From: Opitutaceae bacterium
Lineage (GTDB): Bacteria > Verrucomicrobiota > Verrucomicrobiia > Opitutales > Opitutaceae
Length of the DNA: 56,709 nt
Assembly: GCA_028688225.1 (NCBI GenBank)
Contig: JAQTYQ010000024.1
Coordinates: 1-56,709 of the forward strand
Direction: 5' to 3'
The notes beneath the pieces were generated by a model. That model was not told the origin of the DNA, searched no databases, and saw only the letters and a list, made by a program, of their open reading frames with translations. Shown one piece after another: positions 29,919-38,148 of the stretch. How positions within the stretch are numbered: the stretch's first letter is position 1; every line of letters starts with the position of its first letter. The translations under genes and the position numbers were made by a program.

Positions 29919-31631
29919 TCAGCGCCTGACGGTGTCCAGATATTTGTCCGTCACGGCACCTTCGGAGGCGGTGGCGACGAGCCGGGCGTACTTGGCCAGC
30001 ACGCCGCGGGTTTCGCGCGGTTTCCGCGGCTTCCAGGCCTTAAGCCGCGCCTTCAGCTCCTTCGGGGGCAGGTCGAGACTGATCTGGTTCTGCTCGGCGT
30101 CGATGGTGATCGGGTCGCCGTTTTTAATCACGGCGATGGGACCGCCGGTGGCCGCCTCGGGCGTGAGGTGGCCGACCACGAAGCCGTGACTGCCGCCGGA
30201 GAAGCGGCCGTCGGTGATGAGCGCGACCTCCCTGCCCAGGCCCTTGCCCATGACGGCGCTGGTCGGCGCGAGCATTTCGCGCATGCCCGGTCCGCCGACC
30301 GGACCCTCGTTGCGGATGACAATGACGTGACCGGGCTTCACACGCCCGTTGAGAATGGCCTTGAGCGCGGTCTCCTCGGACTCGAATACGATCGCCTTGC
30401 CGGAGAAGCGCAGGCCCTCCTTGCCGGTGATCTTCGCCACGGCTCCCTCGGGCGCGAGGTTGCCATAGAGAATGCGGATATGGCTGTCGGCTTTGATCGG
30501 ATTGGACAGCGGGCGCACGACGTCCTGGTCGGCCGGGTAGAGTTTCACCTCACGCAGGTTTTCGGCCACGGTCTTGCCGGTCACGGTGAGGCAGTCGCCA
30601 TGCAGCAGGCCGGCGTCGAACAACATCTTCATCAAGGGCGCGAGACCGCCGATGCGCGAGAGATGCGCCATGCCGTAGCGGCCGGAGGGCTTGAGGTCGG
30701 CCAGGACCGGCACGCGCCGGCCGATGCGGGTGAAGTCGTCGATGGAGAGCTTCACGCCGGCGGTGTGGGCGATGGCGAGCAGGTGGAGCACGGCGTTGGT
30801 CGATCCACCGAGCGCAATCACGACCGTGATGGCGTTCTCGAACGCCTTTTTGGTCAAAATGTCGCGCGGGCGGATGCCGGCCTTGGCCAGCGCGAGCACG
30901 GCCGCGCCGGCGCGCCGGCAGTCGAGTTTCTTTTCCTCGCTGATCGCGATCTGGGTGGAGCTGTTGGGCAGGCTCATGCCCAGCGCCTCGATGGCCGAGG
31001 CCATGGTATTGGCGGTGTACATGCCGCCACAGGAGCCGGGGCCGGGAATCGAGCAGGCTTCGATGGTCTGCAGTCCCTGCGCGTCGAGCTTGCCGGCCGC
31101 ATACTGGCCGACGGCCTCGAACACCGACACGATGTCGCAGTCCTTCTTCGAATCGGGATGGATGCCGGGCAGGATCGTGCCGCCGTAGACAAAAACCGAC
31201 GGGCGGTTGAGGCGGGCCATGGCCATGACACAGCCGGGCATGTTCTTGTCGCAGCCGCCGATGGCGACGAGCCCGTCGAATCCCTCGGCGCCGCAGACGG
31301 TCTCGATCGAGTCGGCGATGACATCGCGCGACACGAGGGAATACCGCATGCCCAGCGTGCCCATGCTGATGCCGTCGGCGACCGTGATCGTGCCGAAAAT
31401 GATGGACTTGCCGCCGGCCGCGTCGGTCCCTGCACCGGCTTCGCGGGCCAGGGCGTCGATGTGCATGTTGCACGGCGTGAGCATGCTCCAGGTCGAGGCG
31501 ATGCCGACGACGGTTTTTTGGAAATCCTCGTCCTTGAAGCCGACGGCCCGCAGCATGGAACGGTTGGGTGCGCGGTCGGGACCGTCGTGCACGATGGAGG
31601 AGTAGGGGCGGATGAGATCGGGTTTGGACAT
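29919..31631 (-). CDS. ilvD: Dihydroxy-acid dehydratase
   Basis: IlvD performs the third step of valine, leucine and isoleucine synthesis and is needed for pantothenate. The 570-residue product carries the three cysteines expected to bind the Fe-S cluster: Cys54 (TPCNMH), Cys127 ([10 protein letters not shown]) and Cys201 ([15 protein letters not shown]). The C-terminal [17 protein letters not shown] motif is also intact. It stands alone, without ilvB, ilvC or ilvE. A degenerate repeat cluster begins within a few bases of its start codon. Confidence 0.96.
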   Translation of the reverse strand: MSKPDLIRPYSSIVHDGPDRAPNRSMLRAVGFKDEDFQKTVVGIASTWSMLTPCNMHIDALAREAGAGTDAAGGKSIIFGTITVADGISMGTLGMRYSLVSRDVIADSIETVCGAEGFDGLVAIGGCDKNMPGCVMAMARLNRPSVFVYGGTILPGIHPDSKKDCDIVSVFEAVGQYAAGKLDAQGLQTIEACSIPGPGSCGGMYTANTMASAIEALGMSLPNSSTQIAISEEKKLDCRRAGAAVLALAKAGIRPRDILTKKAFENAITVVIALGGSTNAVLHLLAIAHTAGVKLSIDDFTRIGRRVPVLADLKPSGRYGMAHLSRIGGLAPLMKMLFDAGLLHGDCLTVTGKTVAENLREVKLYPADQDVVRPLSNPIKADSHIRILYGNLAPEGAVAKITGKEGLRFSGKAIVFESEETALKAILNGRVKPGHVIVIRNEGPVGGPGMREMLAPTSAVMGKGLGREVALITDGRFSGGSHGFVVGHLTPEAATGGPIAVIKNGDPITIDAEQNQISLDLPPKELKARLKAWKPRKPRETRGVLAKYARLVATASEGAVTDKYLDTVRR

Positions 31632-31634
31632 GGA

Positions 31635-31800
31635 AGGATGGGAAGGTCGGAAGTCGAAGGGCGAAAGTCGAAAACCGGAGGCAGCGATCGGGGATCAGAG
31701 GTCAGTAGTCAGATATCAGAAGTCAAAGGCCTGCAGCCAGTTTGCCACATTAAAGCCGGAAGGCAAATAACAGAAGCCGGATGTCGGAGCTTGCGGTCAG
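31635..31800. repeat. Degenerate short-word repeat cluster (CAGAAGTC type)
   Basis: The stretch is built from imperfect copies of an 8-10-base word, such as CAGAGGTCAGTAGTCAGATA and CAGAAGTC with GGAAG and CCGGA variants. Similar clusters lie at 39650-39695 (opposite orientation) and 44553-44644. It occupies the ilvD/sugar-binding-protein divergent region, which otherwise holds no gene (31632-31975). Confidence 0.6.
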
Positions 31801-31975
31801 GCGGATATAACAAATTTGTTCTCTCAACCAAAGGAAGCCGGATGGGGCAAGAACGAGATGCAAGGATTAATCTTGCGGTGCCGACCGAAGGGAAATGAAA
31901 ACTGGAACGAACGGGCGCGCCTTCCAGTCCGCAGCGCAAATAGATCCCCCGCGCCGTCTCCTGACCTTCCCGCTT

Positions 31976-32956
31976 ATGAAGATACCCCTCCTGCTCCTCG
32001 GCGGCCTGATGGCTGCTCCGCTGGTCGCCGGCGAACCCTACCAGATCGCCGTCATTCCCAAGGGCACGACGCATGAATTCTGGAAATCCATCCATGCCGG
32101 GGCGGTGAAAGCCGGGCGCGAGTTCAATGCCGCCGCCGGCCGCGAGGTGGTGCACATCATCTGGCAGGGGCCGCTCCGGGAGGACGACCGCGAGCAGCAG
32201 GTCCAGGTGGTGGAAAACTTCATCGGACGCCGGGTCGACGGCCTCGTGCTGGCGCCGCTCGACCGCAAGGCCCTGGTCGAGCCGGTGGAGACCGCGGTGC
32301 GCAGCCGCATCCGGGTCGTCACCATCGACTCCGCGCTCGATTCGCCGGCACCGTCGAGCTTCATCGCCACCGACAACCAGGAGGGCGGCCGCCTCGCGGC
32401 GCGCCATCTGGGCCGGCTCCTCGAGGGCAAGGGCAACGTGATCCTGCTCCGCTTCGCCGTGGGCTCGGCCAGCACGGAAGCGCGCGAGGCGGGCTTTCTC
32501 GAGGTCATGGGGCGGGACTTCCCCGGCATCAAGTTGATCTCGACCGACCAGTATGCCGGCGGCACCCGCGACACGGCCCGGCGGGTCGCGGATAATCTGC
32601 TCAACCGCTACGGCCGGACGGTCGACGGCATTTTTGCGGTCAACGAATCCTCCGCCGCCGGCATGCTGCTGGCCCTGCGCGACGCCGGACTCGCCGGCGG
32701 GCGGGTGAAGCTGGTCGGCTTCGACACCGGCGAAGTGCTGCTGGACGGGCTCCGCCAGGGCGACCTGCAGGGCATCGTGGTCCAGAATCCCTTCAAGATG
32801 GGCTATCTCGGCGTGAAGACGATGGTGATGGTGCTGCGCGGCGAACCGGTGCCCGCCGTCATCGACACCGGAGTAGACTTTGTCACGAAGGAAAACATGA
32901 CCGATCCCGCCATGGCCGAACTACTGGCGCCGCCGCTGGACCAGTATCTGAAGTAA
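31976..32956 (+). CDS. Sugar ABC transporter periplasmic binding protein (RbsB type)
   Basis: A 326-residue exported binding protein of the pentose/hexose class. The signal peptide is about residues 1-19 (ending LVAG). The mature protein has the family's two-lobed pattern: IAVIPKGTTHEFWKSIHAGAVKAG, GLVLAPLDRKALVEPVETA, SFIATDNQEGGRLAARHL, DGIFAVNESSAAGMLLAL and LVGFDTGEVLLDGLRQG. The ligand could be ribose, xylose, galactose or another sugar. The matching ATPase and permease follow directly, so the three form one uptake system. The ATG at 31976 is chosen because it begins the signal peptide. Confidence 0.9.
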   Translation: MKIPLLLLGGLMAAPLVAGEPYQIAVIPKGTTHEFWKSIHAGAVKAGREFNAAAGREVVHIIWQGPLREDDREQQVQVVENFIGRRVDGLVLAPLDRKALVEPVETAVRSRIRVVTIDSALDSPAPSSFIATDNQEGGRLAARHLGRLLEGKGNVILLRFAVGSASTEAREAGFLEVMGRDFPGIKLISTDQYAGGTRDTARRVADNLLNRYGRTVDGIFAVNESSAAGMLLALRDAGLAGGRVKLVGFDTGEVLLDGLRQGDLQGIVVQNPFKMGYLGVKTMVMVLRGEPVPAVIDTGVDFVTKENMTDPAMAELLAPPLDQYLK

Positions 32957-32994
32957 GTGCGGCTGAGCCTATCCAAAGGAAGGGGAATTTTTTG

Positions 32995-33064
32995 ACCACG
33001 GATTCCACGAATTGACACGGATCCGGGTATCTTTTCATCCGTGGCTGCCCGTGAAATCCGTGGT
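32995..33064. repeat. CCACGGAT inverted repeat element
   Basis: ACCACGGAT at the left end and ATCCGTGGT at the right end frame an inverted repeat whose arms repeat the word CACGGAT (CCACGGATTCCACGAATT on the left, CCCGTGAAATCCGTGG on the right). It lies in the 128-bp gap between the binding-protein and ATPase genes and could form a hairpin in their mRNA. Copies or half-copies occur at 37628, 42291, 47313 and 50311. Confidence 0.65.
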
Positions 33065-33084
33065 TTTTAAACCAACCTAAAGTG

Positions 33085-34578
33085 ATGCCTTCTCCGCGGC
33101 TGCAGCTCACCGGCATCGTGAAATCGTTCGGGGCGACCCGGGCGCTTCGGGGTGTCTCCCTCGAGGTCGCGCCCGGGGAGATTCATGCGCTCATCGGGGA
33201 AAACGGCGCCGGCAAGAGCACGCTGATGAAGATCCTCAGCGGCGCCCACCGCGCCGATGCCGGATCGATGGCGCTCGACGGCGTGCCCTATGCGCCGCTC
33301 GACCCCCTCGATGCCCGCGCCCGCGGTGTGGCCATGATCTACCAGGAACTCACCCTCGCGCCCCACCTCAGCGTGCTCGACAACATCCTGCTGGGCGCGG
33401 AGCCATCGCGGCTGGGCTGGCTCCGGCGGCGCGAATCGCGGGAGCGAGCCCGCGCTGCCCTCGCGCAACTCGGCCACGAACACCTGGACCTCGACCGGCC
33501 GGCAGGGACGTTCGCCATCGCCGAGCAGCAGATCATCGAAATCGCCCGGGCGCTGCCCGGCCGGCCCCGGGTGCTCATCATGGATGAGCCGACCAGCAGC
33601 CTGGGCCAGGCCGACACGGAACGGCTGTTCGCGGTCATCGCCCGGCTGCGCGGACAGGGCGTGGCCGTGATCTACATCAGCCACTTTCTGGAGGAGGTGA
33701 AACGGATCGCCGACCGCTACACCGTGCTCAAGGACGGCGAGACCGCCGGCCGGGGTGCCCTCGCGGACACGACCCTGGGAGAGATCGTGCGGCTGATGGT
33801 CGGGCGCGAGGTCAAGGACCTCTATCCGCGCGGCGCGCGGCGCGCCGGAGCCGTCGTCGTCGAGGTGAAGGACCTTCAAACCTCCCGCGGGCTGGGCCGG
33901 GGGACCCTCCGTCTGCGGGCGGGGGAGATCCTCGGTGTGGCCGGCCTGATCGGGGCGGGTCGCACCGAATTGCTGCGCGCGGTCTTCGGGCTCGATCGCG
34001 TCGAGGATGGAACAGTGCTCCTGGCCGGCGCCGAGGCCACCCGCACCACGCCGCGCCGGCGCTGGGACGCCGGCCTGGGTTTCCTGAGCGAAAACCGGAA
34101 AGAGGAGGGTTTGCTGCTAGGCCAGACGCTGGCCGACAACCTGACCCTGACCAAACTCAACCGCTTCGGCTGGGGTGGTTGGGTGAGCCGGGCCCGGCAG
34201 GCGCAGGCCACGGCTGCGCGCCTGGCGCAGTTGCAGATCAAGGCGCGCGGACCGGGGCAGACGGCGGGCGAACTCTCCGGCGGCAACCAGCAAAAGCTCG
34301 CCCTGGCGCGGCTGCTGGAGCACCCCGCCCGCATCTTCCTGCTCGACGAGCCGACCCGCGGCATCGACGTCGGCAGCAAGGCGCAGATCTACGCCCTCAT
34401 GGGCGAACTGGCCGACCAGGGCAAGGCGGTGATCTTTGTCAGCTCCTACCTGCCCGAGCTCCTCGGGCTGTGCGACACCATCGCGGTGATGTGCCGCGGC
34501 CGGGTCGTGGCCTGCCGGCCCCGCAGCGATTGGGACGAACCCGCCATCATGGCGGCGGCGACGGGAGGGAACGCCTGA
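33085..34578 (+). CDS. Sugar ABC transporter ATPase with two nucleotide-binding domains (RbsA type)
   Basis: A 497-residue double ABC ATPase. Domain 1 (about 5-235) has Walker A GENGAGKST, the Q-loop YQELTLAPHLSVLDNI and Walker B VLIMDEPTSSL, with the signature reduced to FAIAEQQIIEIARAL. Domain 2 (about 250-490) has a modified Walker A (GLIGAGRTELLRAVFG) but an intact signature LSGGNQQKLALARLL and Walker B IFLLDEPTRGID. This split is normal for the RbsA/XylG/MglA group. A GTG three bases upstream is possible; ATG 33085 is used here. It ends 32 bp before the permease. Confidence 0.93.
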   Translation: MPSPRLQLTGIVKSFGATRALRGVSLEVAPGEIHALIGENGAGKSTLMKILSGAHRADAGSMALDGVPYAPLDPLDARARGVAMIYQELTLAPHLSVLDNILLGAEPSRLGWLRRRESRERARAALAQLGHEHLDLDRPAGTFAIAEQQIIEIARALPGRPRVLIMDEPTSSLGQADTERLFAVIARLRGQGVAVIYISHFLEEVKRIADRYTVLKDGETAGRGALADTTLGEIVRLMVGREVKDLYPRGARRAGAVVVEVKDLQTSRGLGRGTLRLRAGEILGVAGLIGAGRTELLRAVFGLDRVEDGTVLLAGAEATRTTPRRRWDAGLGFLSENRKEEGLLLGQTLADNLTLTKLNRFGWGGWVSRARQAQATAARLAQLQIKARGPGQTAGELSGGNQQKLALARLLEHPARIFLLDEPTRGIDVGSKAQIYALMGELADQGKAVIFVSSYLPELLGLCDTIAVMCRGRVVACRPRSDWDEPAIMAAATGGNA

Positions 34579-34610
34579 CGCCGTGGATGGCGGCTTCTCT
34601 GGAGAATTTC

Positions 34611-35570
34611 ATGAACGACACGTTGAAGAAAATCCTGGCGAAGCTCGGTCCCTTTCTCGGCCTGATGGTCGTGATCGGCCTCTTCTCCCTGAACGGGGAG
34701 GTGCGCGCCTATTTCCTCACCTACCACAACTTCAAGATCATCTTCACGCAGACGGTCATCGTGGCGGTGGGGGCGCTGGGCATGACGCTGATCATCGTGA
34801 GCGGCGGCATCGACCTCAGCGTGGGCTCGGCGGTGGCTCTCACCAGCGTCGTGGGCGCGCGGCTCATCCAGTACGGGTGGAGCGATCCGGCCGTGGTGCT
34901 GGCGGTGATCGGCGCCGGCGGGCTCATCGGCCTGCTCAACGGCGCGGCCATCGCCGGCCTGCGCATGACTCCGTTCATCATCACCCTCGGCACGCTGGGG
35001 GTGGGGCGCGGCGCGGCCAAGTGGCTGGCGGACAACCAGACCGTCAATTACGACCACTCCGCCATCAACGGCTGGATGGTCACGGCCGATCCGTTCGGCT
35101 GGCAGCTGCCGGCCGGCGTCTGGGTGGCGCTGGGACTGGCGGTGCTCACGGCGCTCGTACTGCGCCGGACGGTGTTCGGACGGTACGTGTTTGCCATCGG
35201 GTCCAACGAGGCGGCGGCCCGGCTTTGCGGCGTGCCCGTGCGGCGGCTCAAGGTCGGCATCTACCTGCTCGCCGGCTGCTTCTTCGGGCTGGCCGGACTC
35301 TTCCAACTTTCCCGCCTGCGGCAGGGCGACCCGACCGTGGCCCTCGGCCTGGAACTCGACATCATCGCCGCGGTGATCATCGGCGGGGCCAGCCTGAACG
35401 GCGGCGTGGGCAGCGTGCTCGGATCGATGATCGGCGCGCTGATCATGGCGGTGCTGCGCAACGGTTCGCAGCAGATGGGCTGGCCGACCTATTTCCAGGA
35501 AATCATGATCGGCCTCGTCATCATCGTGGCCGTCTTCGTCGACCGTCTGCGGCAGGGAAGACAGGCGTGA
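34611..35570 (+). CDS. Sugar ABC transporter permease (RbsC type)
   Basis: A 319-residue inner-membrane permease with 8-10 hydrophobic segments. The family signature regions MTLIIVSGGIDLSVGSAVAL, MTPFIITLGTLGVGRGAA, FAIGSNEAAARLCGV and VIIGGASLNGGVGSVLGSMI are present. The start at 34611 has a GGAG 7 nt upstream; an in-frame ATG at 34587 would be eight codons longer. The last 65 coding bases are repeated at 37285 beyond the fic gene, so the 3' end of this gene marks an insertion or recombination point. Confidence 0.92.
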   Translation: MNDTLKKILAKLGPFLGLMVVIGLFSLNGEVRAYFLTYHNFKIIFTQTVIVAVGALGMTLIIVSGGIDLSVGSAVALTSVVGARLIQYGWSDPAVVLAVIGAGGLIGLLNGAAIAGLRMTPFIITLGTLGVGRGAAKWLADNQTVNYDHSAINGWMVTADPFGWQLPAGVWVALGLAVLTALVLRRTVFGRYVFAIGSNEAAARLCGVPVRRLKVGIYLLAGCFFGLAGLFQLSRLRQGDPTVALGLELDIIAAVIIGGASLNGGVGSVLGSMIGALIMAVLRNGSQQMGWPTYFQEIMIGLVIIVAVFVDRLRQGRQA

Positions 35571-35575
35571 GGCGG
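35506..35575 (+). repeat. Direct repeat copy A: 3' end of the sugar permease gene
   Basis: This 70-base segment covers the last codons and stop of the permease gene and five bases beyond. It matches 37285-37354 at 63 of 70 positions, and the first 37 bases are identical. Copy A is the native gene end. Confidence 0.9.
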
Positions 35576-35706
35576 GGCTGCGCTGTTTGGCGACCGCTAA
35601 ACCGGTGGTTTTTGGCGCCAGACGATCCAAATGTCCTATTTCTTCGTGTTTGTTGGGCTAAACGATGTCTATAGTGCTGCTTCTAAGCACTGATGCCCAT
35701 ACTCTA

Positions 35707-35734
35707 TTGGCATATTAAAATGCCAAATTTGGCA
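35707..35734 (+). promoter_or_regulatory. Overlapping palindromes upstream of the fic gene (candidate operator)
   Basis: Three alternating half-sites form two overlapping perfect palindromes: TTGGCAT-ATTAAA-ATGCCAA (35707-35726) and TGCCAAATTTGGCA (35721-35734). A further TTGGCG lies about 26 bp downstream. The surrounding 100 bp is strikingly AT-rich. The layout fits an autoregulatory operator-promoter for the downstream gene, whose N-terminal domain resembles AbiEi-type antitoxin repressors. Confidence 0.5.
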
Positions 35735-35802
35735 ATTTATCCATTATATCTTGCAAAAATTGGCGTATTGATGACTGATAAGCGCATAATCCGTTAAAAC
35801 CT

Positions 35803-37287
35803 ATGGCCGTCTTTTTTGGAACCTCGGACCCGAAGCAGTCGAATAAGATCTCCCGCGCCGTGACTGCGAACAAGGCCAGGAAGATCGCGCCGAAGGTTTA
35901 CACGGACGACCTCACGACGCCCATTGAAGACATTGTGCGCCGGCACCGCTTGGAAATCGTTGCGCATTTCTACCCGGGCGCGGTCATCAGTCACCGGTCT
36001 GCGATCGAAACCAATGTGTCGCCCCGCGGTAAACTTCACCTGACTTTGCCAGGAGCGGCGCAACCGAAACGGATTCTTCCGGGTCTGGAAATCCGCATCT
36101 GGAACGGGCCTGCGGCGCAACCGGACGACATTCAAACCAGCTTCGGAACCGGCATGGGACTCTACACCGCCAGCCAGCCGCGGGCGCTGCTCGAAAATAT
36201 GCAGATTGCGCGCGCGCGTGCAGATGACGAAACGAAAACTCTCTCGCAAGAGGAACTCGATCGATGGATCGACCGCCAGATCCGGGTGTTTGGTCCTGCC
36301 TGGCTGGACCAGACGCTGTCCCAAGCCGAGACCGTGGCCCAGCGCCTGGGCTGGAATCGGGAGTACGGTGAGCTCACCGCGCTGGTGACTGCGTTCAAGA
36401 GCGCGTCGTCGCCGATTCACCTGGTGACCGACGTGGCCCAGGCGCGGGCCCGTGGGACTCCCTTTGACCCGGAGCGGATGACGCTTTTCGGACTGCTCCA
36501 CGCCCGTCTTGCGGTCGAGAGTTTTCGCGCATTACCCCGGATGCCGGCCGAAGAAGTCGACAACCGCGCGTTCTGGGAGGCGTACTTCTCGAACTACATC
36601 GAGGGAACGAAGTTCACGGTCGAGGAGGCGCACGCGATTGTCTATAACCCCACCGCCGCAAAAGACATCAACCGCAAGCGGCCCCATGATGCACACGACA
36701 TAGCGGAAACCCACCGGCTGATTATAGATCCCAACATTAGCGTAGAACTGCCAAAGTCGGCGGACAGTTTTATCGAACTGATCAAGCGACGGCATGCCCG
36801 CATGATGTCCAGCCGATTGGACGTTGCACCTGGCGTTTTTAAAGCCCTGCCGAATTCGGTCGGGTCCCATACGTTTGTTCTGCCCGCCATGGTCGAGGAG
36901 ACCTTGCGGCGAGGATTGCCGGCCGTCTACAACCTGCCGACCGCCACGGCCCGGGCTTTCTACATGCTCTTTCTGGTCTCCGAGGTGCACCCATTCAATG
37001 ACGGCAATGGCCGGATATCGCGCCTGTGCATGAATGCTGAGTTGGAGGCCGCCGGCCAGGCGCGGCTAATCATCCCGACGTCATTTCGCACTGATTACCT
37101 GGGGGTATTGGGGGCGTTGTCACTGCGCAGTGATCCGGACCCCTTCGTGGCGTTCGCCCACAAGATGATCGGGATCAATGGCCAGATTCCATTCGGCTCG
37201 TTCGAGAAGTCGCATGAGCACTTTAAGAAGACCGGTGCGATGAACGAAGCCCCCGGCACGTTCGACATCTCTCCTTTCGCCTTGTGA
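35803..37287 (+). CDS. Fic-domain protein with AbiEi-like N-terminal domain
   Basis: A 494-residue protein predicted to transfer AMP (or a related nucleotide group) to a target protein. The catalytic motif HPFNDGNGR (His396 to Arg404) is complete. An inhibitory helix motif SNYIEG (Ser263, Glu267) lies N-terminal to it, as in self-inhibited class II Fic proteins. The N-terminal part (about 30-110; IEDIVRRHRLEIVA, YPGAVISHRSAIE, PGLEIRIWNGP) resembles the AbiEi/type IV antitoxin repressor family. This is a pattern-level call. The fusion would place a DNA-binding control module and a toxin-like enzyme in one chain. The stop codon is the first base triplet of the repeated permease 3' end. Confidence 0.85.
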   Translation: MAVFFGTSDPKQSNKISRAVTANKARKIAPKVYTDDLTTPIEDIVRRHRLEIVAHFYPGAVISHRSAIETNVSPRGKLHLTLPGAAQPKRILPGLEIRIWNGPAAQPDDIQTSFGTGMGLYTASQPRALLENMQIARARADDETKTLSQEELDRWIDRQIRVFGPAWLDQTLSQAETVAQRLGWNREYGELTALVTAFKSASSPIHLVTDVAQARARGTPFDPERMTLFGLLHARLAVESFRALPRMPAEEVDNRAFWEAYFSNYIEGTKFTVEEAHAIVYNPTAAKDINRKRPHDAHDIAETHRLIIDPNISVELPKSADSFIELIKRRHARMMSSRLDVAPGVFKALPNSVGSHTFVLPAMVEETLRRGLPAVYNLPTATARAFYMLFLVSEVHPFNDGNGRISRLCMNAELEAAGQARLIIPTSFRTDYLGVLGALSLRSDPDPFVAFAHKMIGINGQIPFGSFEKSHEHFKKTGAMNEAPGTFDISPFAL

Positions 37288-37354
37288 TCGGCCTCGTCAT
37301 CATCGTGGCCGTCTTCGTCGATCGCCTGTGGCAGGGAAAGCGGGAGTGAGGCGG
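37285..37354 (+). repeat. Direct repeat copy B: second 3' end of the sugar permease gene
   Basis: This segment repeats the permease 3' end after fic. Read in the original frame it still encodes IGLVIIVAVFVDRL then WQGKRE and a stop. Differences from copy A include silent third-base changes, so it looks like the end of a diverged rbsC-type gene rather than a fresh duplication. Its first bases form the fic stop codon. Confidence 0.9.
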
Positions 37355-37370
37355 AGGGATCTTTCCTCAC

Positions 37371-37404
37371 GCGAAGTCCGCGAAGGGCGCGAAGAAGGCG
37401 GTGT
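37371..37404. repeat. CGCGAAG short-word repeat
   Basis: The sequence carries CGCGAAG-type words three to four times (CACGCGAAGTCCGCGAAGGG and GCGCGAAGAAGGCG). It resembles the build of the CCACGGAT and CACAGAG repeats elsewhere in the window, with a different word. Confidence 0.4.
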
Positions 37405-37476
37405 CACTGCCCTCGTTCGGACACGCATCGCCGGCTGCTTGTTTAGAGTTTCGGCCTGACCCCTCCGCTCCTGCCT

Positions 37477-37597
37477 CACTACTGTCCAAAATAAATGTCC
37501 GTCTCACTCTGAAATCGTGATGGCAACCTCGTTTCTACTTTATGTCCTTCTTCAGAGGTAAGTGCCTCTCGAATTCGCTCTGTTTTGGACAGTAGTG
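37477..37597. mobile_element. MITE-like element, 121 bp with 15-bp terminal inverted repeats
   Basis: CACTACTGTCCAAAA (37477-37491) and its exact complement TTTTGGACAGTAGTG (37583-37597) bound a non-coding, AT-richer interior. The word CTGCCTCA occurs at the left edge (37471-37478) and just beyond the right end (37600-37607), a possible target-site trace. No transposase is encoded, so this is a non-autonomous element or the collapsed remnant of an insertion sequence. Confidence 0.65.
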
Positions 37598-37627
37598 TTC
37601 TGCCTCAACCGATAAGACGCAATTGAG

Positions 37628-37657
37628 TCCGCGGATTTCACGGATGGACGCGGATAA
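37628..37657. repeat. CCACGGAT-family half-copy
   Basis: CCGCGGATTTCACGGATGGA followed by CGCGGAT repeats the CACGGAT word three times. It belongs with the elements at 32995, 42291, 47313 and 50311, but only one arm is present. The rest of 37355-37737 holds no recognisable gene. Confidence 0.5.
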
Positions 37658-37737
37658 TCAATCGATGATCTGCAGTCGAGCTCTGACCACGACCTGAATT
37701 CCCGTGTCCGGTGCACACAAGTATTGGTCGGGCGCTC

Positions 37738-38124
37738 TCACAATTCACGCAGAATGCATGTCCCATCATGTGCAACCCTGCACTCGGCTACGGTCTCCTG
37801 GCCATTCTGCAGAAAGCGCACTTTGAGGAAGTAACGAAGCTGCAGGGGACGGCTGCGATATATCGCAGCAATCACTTCGACCTGTTCGCCAGCGTCTACA
37901 TGAGCGACGACGCGATCGCCACTAATGAGGCCTTCCTTCAATTCCTCCAACCGCTTCACGCCGTCCTTTCCTTCGACGACAATCGCGCGGGTGGTGAGCA
38001 CCATCCTTTTACCGACATGGCTCTGAATCGCGGGGTGAGCAGTGACCGGTCCGGTCGAGGTGCATCCAGCGATTGTGATGACCAAAAAAATAATCAGCAG
38101 CTTATTTATGGGCTTGACGAGCAT
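37738..38124 (-). CDS. Putative lipoprotein of unknown function
   Basis: A 128-residue protein with a lipoprotein signal (KLLIIFLVITIAGC, lipidated Cys21). The remainder contains strand-like segments such as RMVLTTRAIVVEGKDGVKRL and QLRYFLKVRFLQNGQETVAE; I do not recognise a family. It starts 24 bp after argA ends, in the same direction, so it may be co-transcribed. Its composition is AT-richer than argA, and it borders the accessory patch containing fic. Confidence 0.65.
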   Translation of the reverse strand: MLVKPINKLLIIFLVITIAGCTSTGPVTAHPAIQSHVGKRMVLTTRAIVVEGKDGVKRLEELKEGLISGDRVVAHVDAGEQVEVIAAIYRSRPLQLRYFLKVRFLQNGQETVAECRVAHDGTCILREL

Positions 38125-38148
38125 TCAGAGCTGAAGCACGCCTGCCGC

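Noticed and set aside
31635..31800. Short repeats considered as a CRISPR array
   Set aside because: Units are 8-10 bases, degenerate and without unique spacers, and there are no cas genes in the window.
29892..31898. A 668-codon open frame opposite ilvD
   Set aside because: It is the complement of a clear IlvD gene and its product is a low-complexity Gly/His/Asp-rich chain without family features. Similar long shadows lie opposite pgi, proS, parB/SulP and the ABC ATPase, as expected at high GC.
35506..37354. Classic integrative element with integrase and att sites
   Set aside because: The direct repeats fit, but there is no integrase, excisionase or other mobility gene between them, so only a recombination footprint is claimed.
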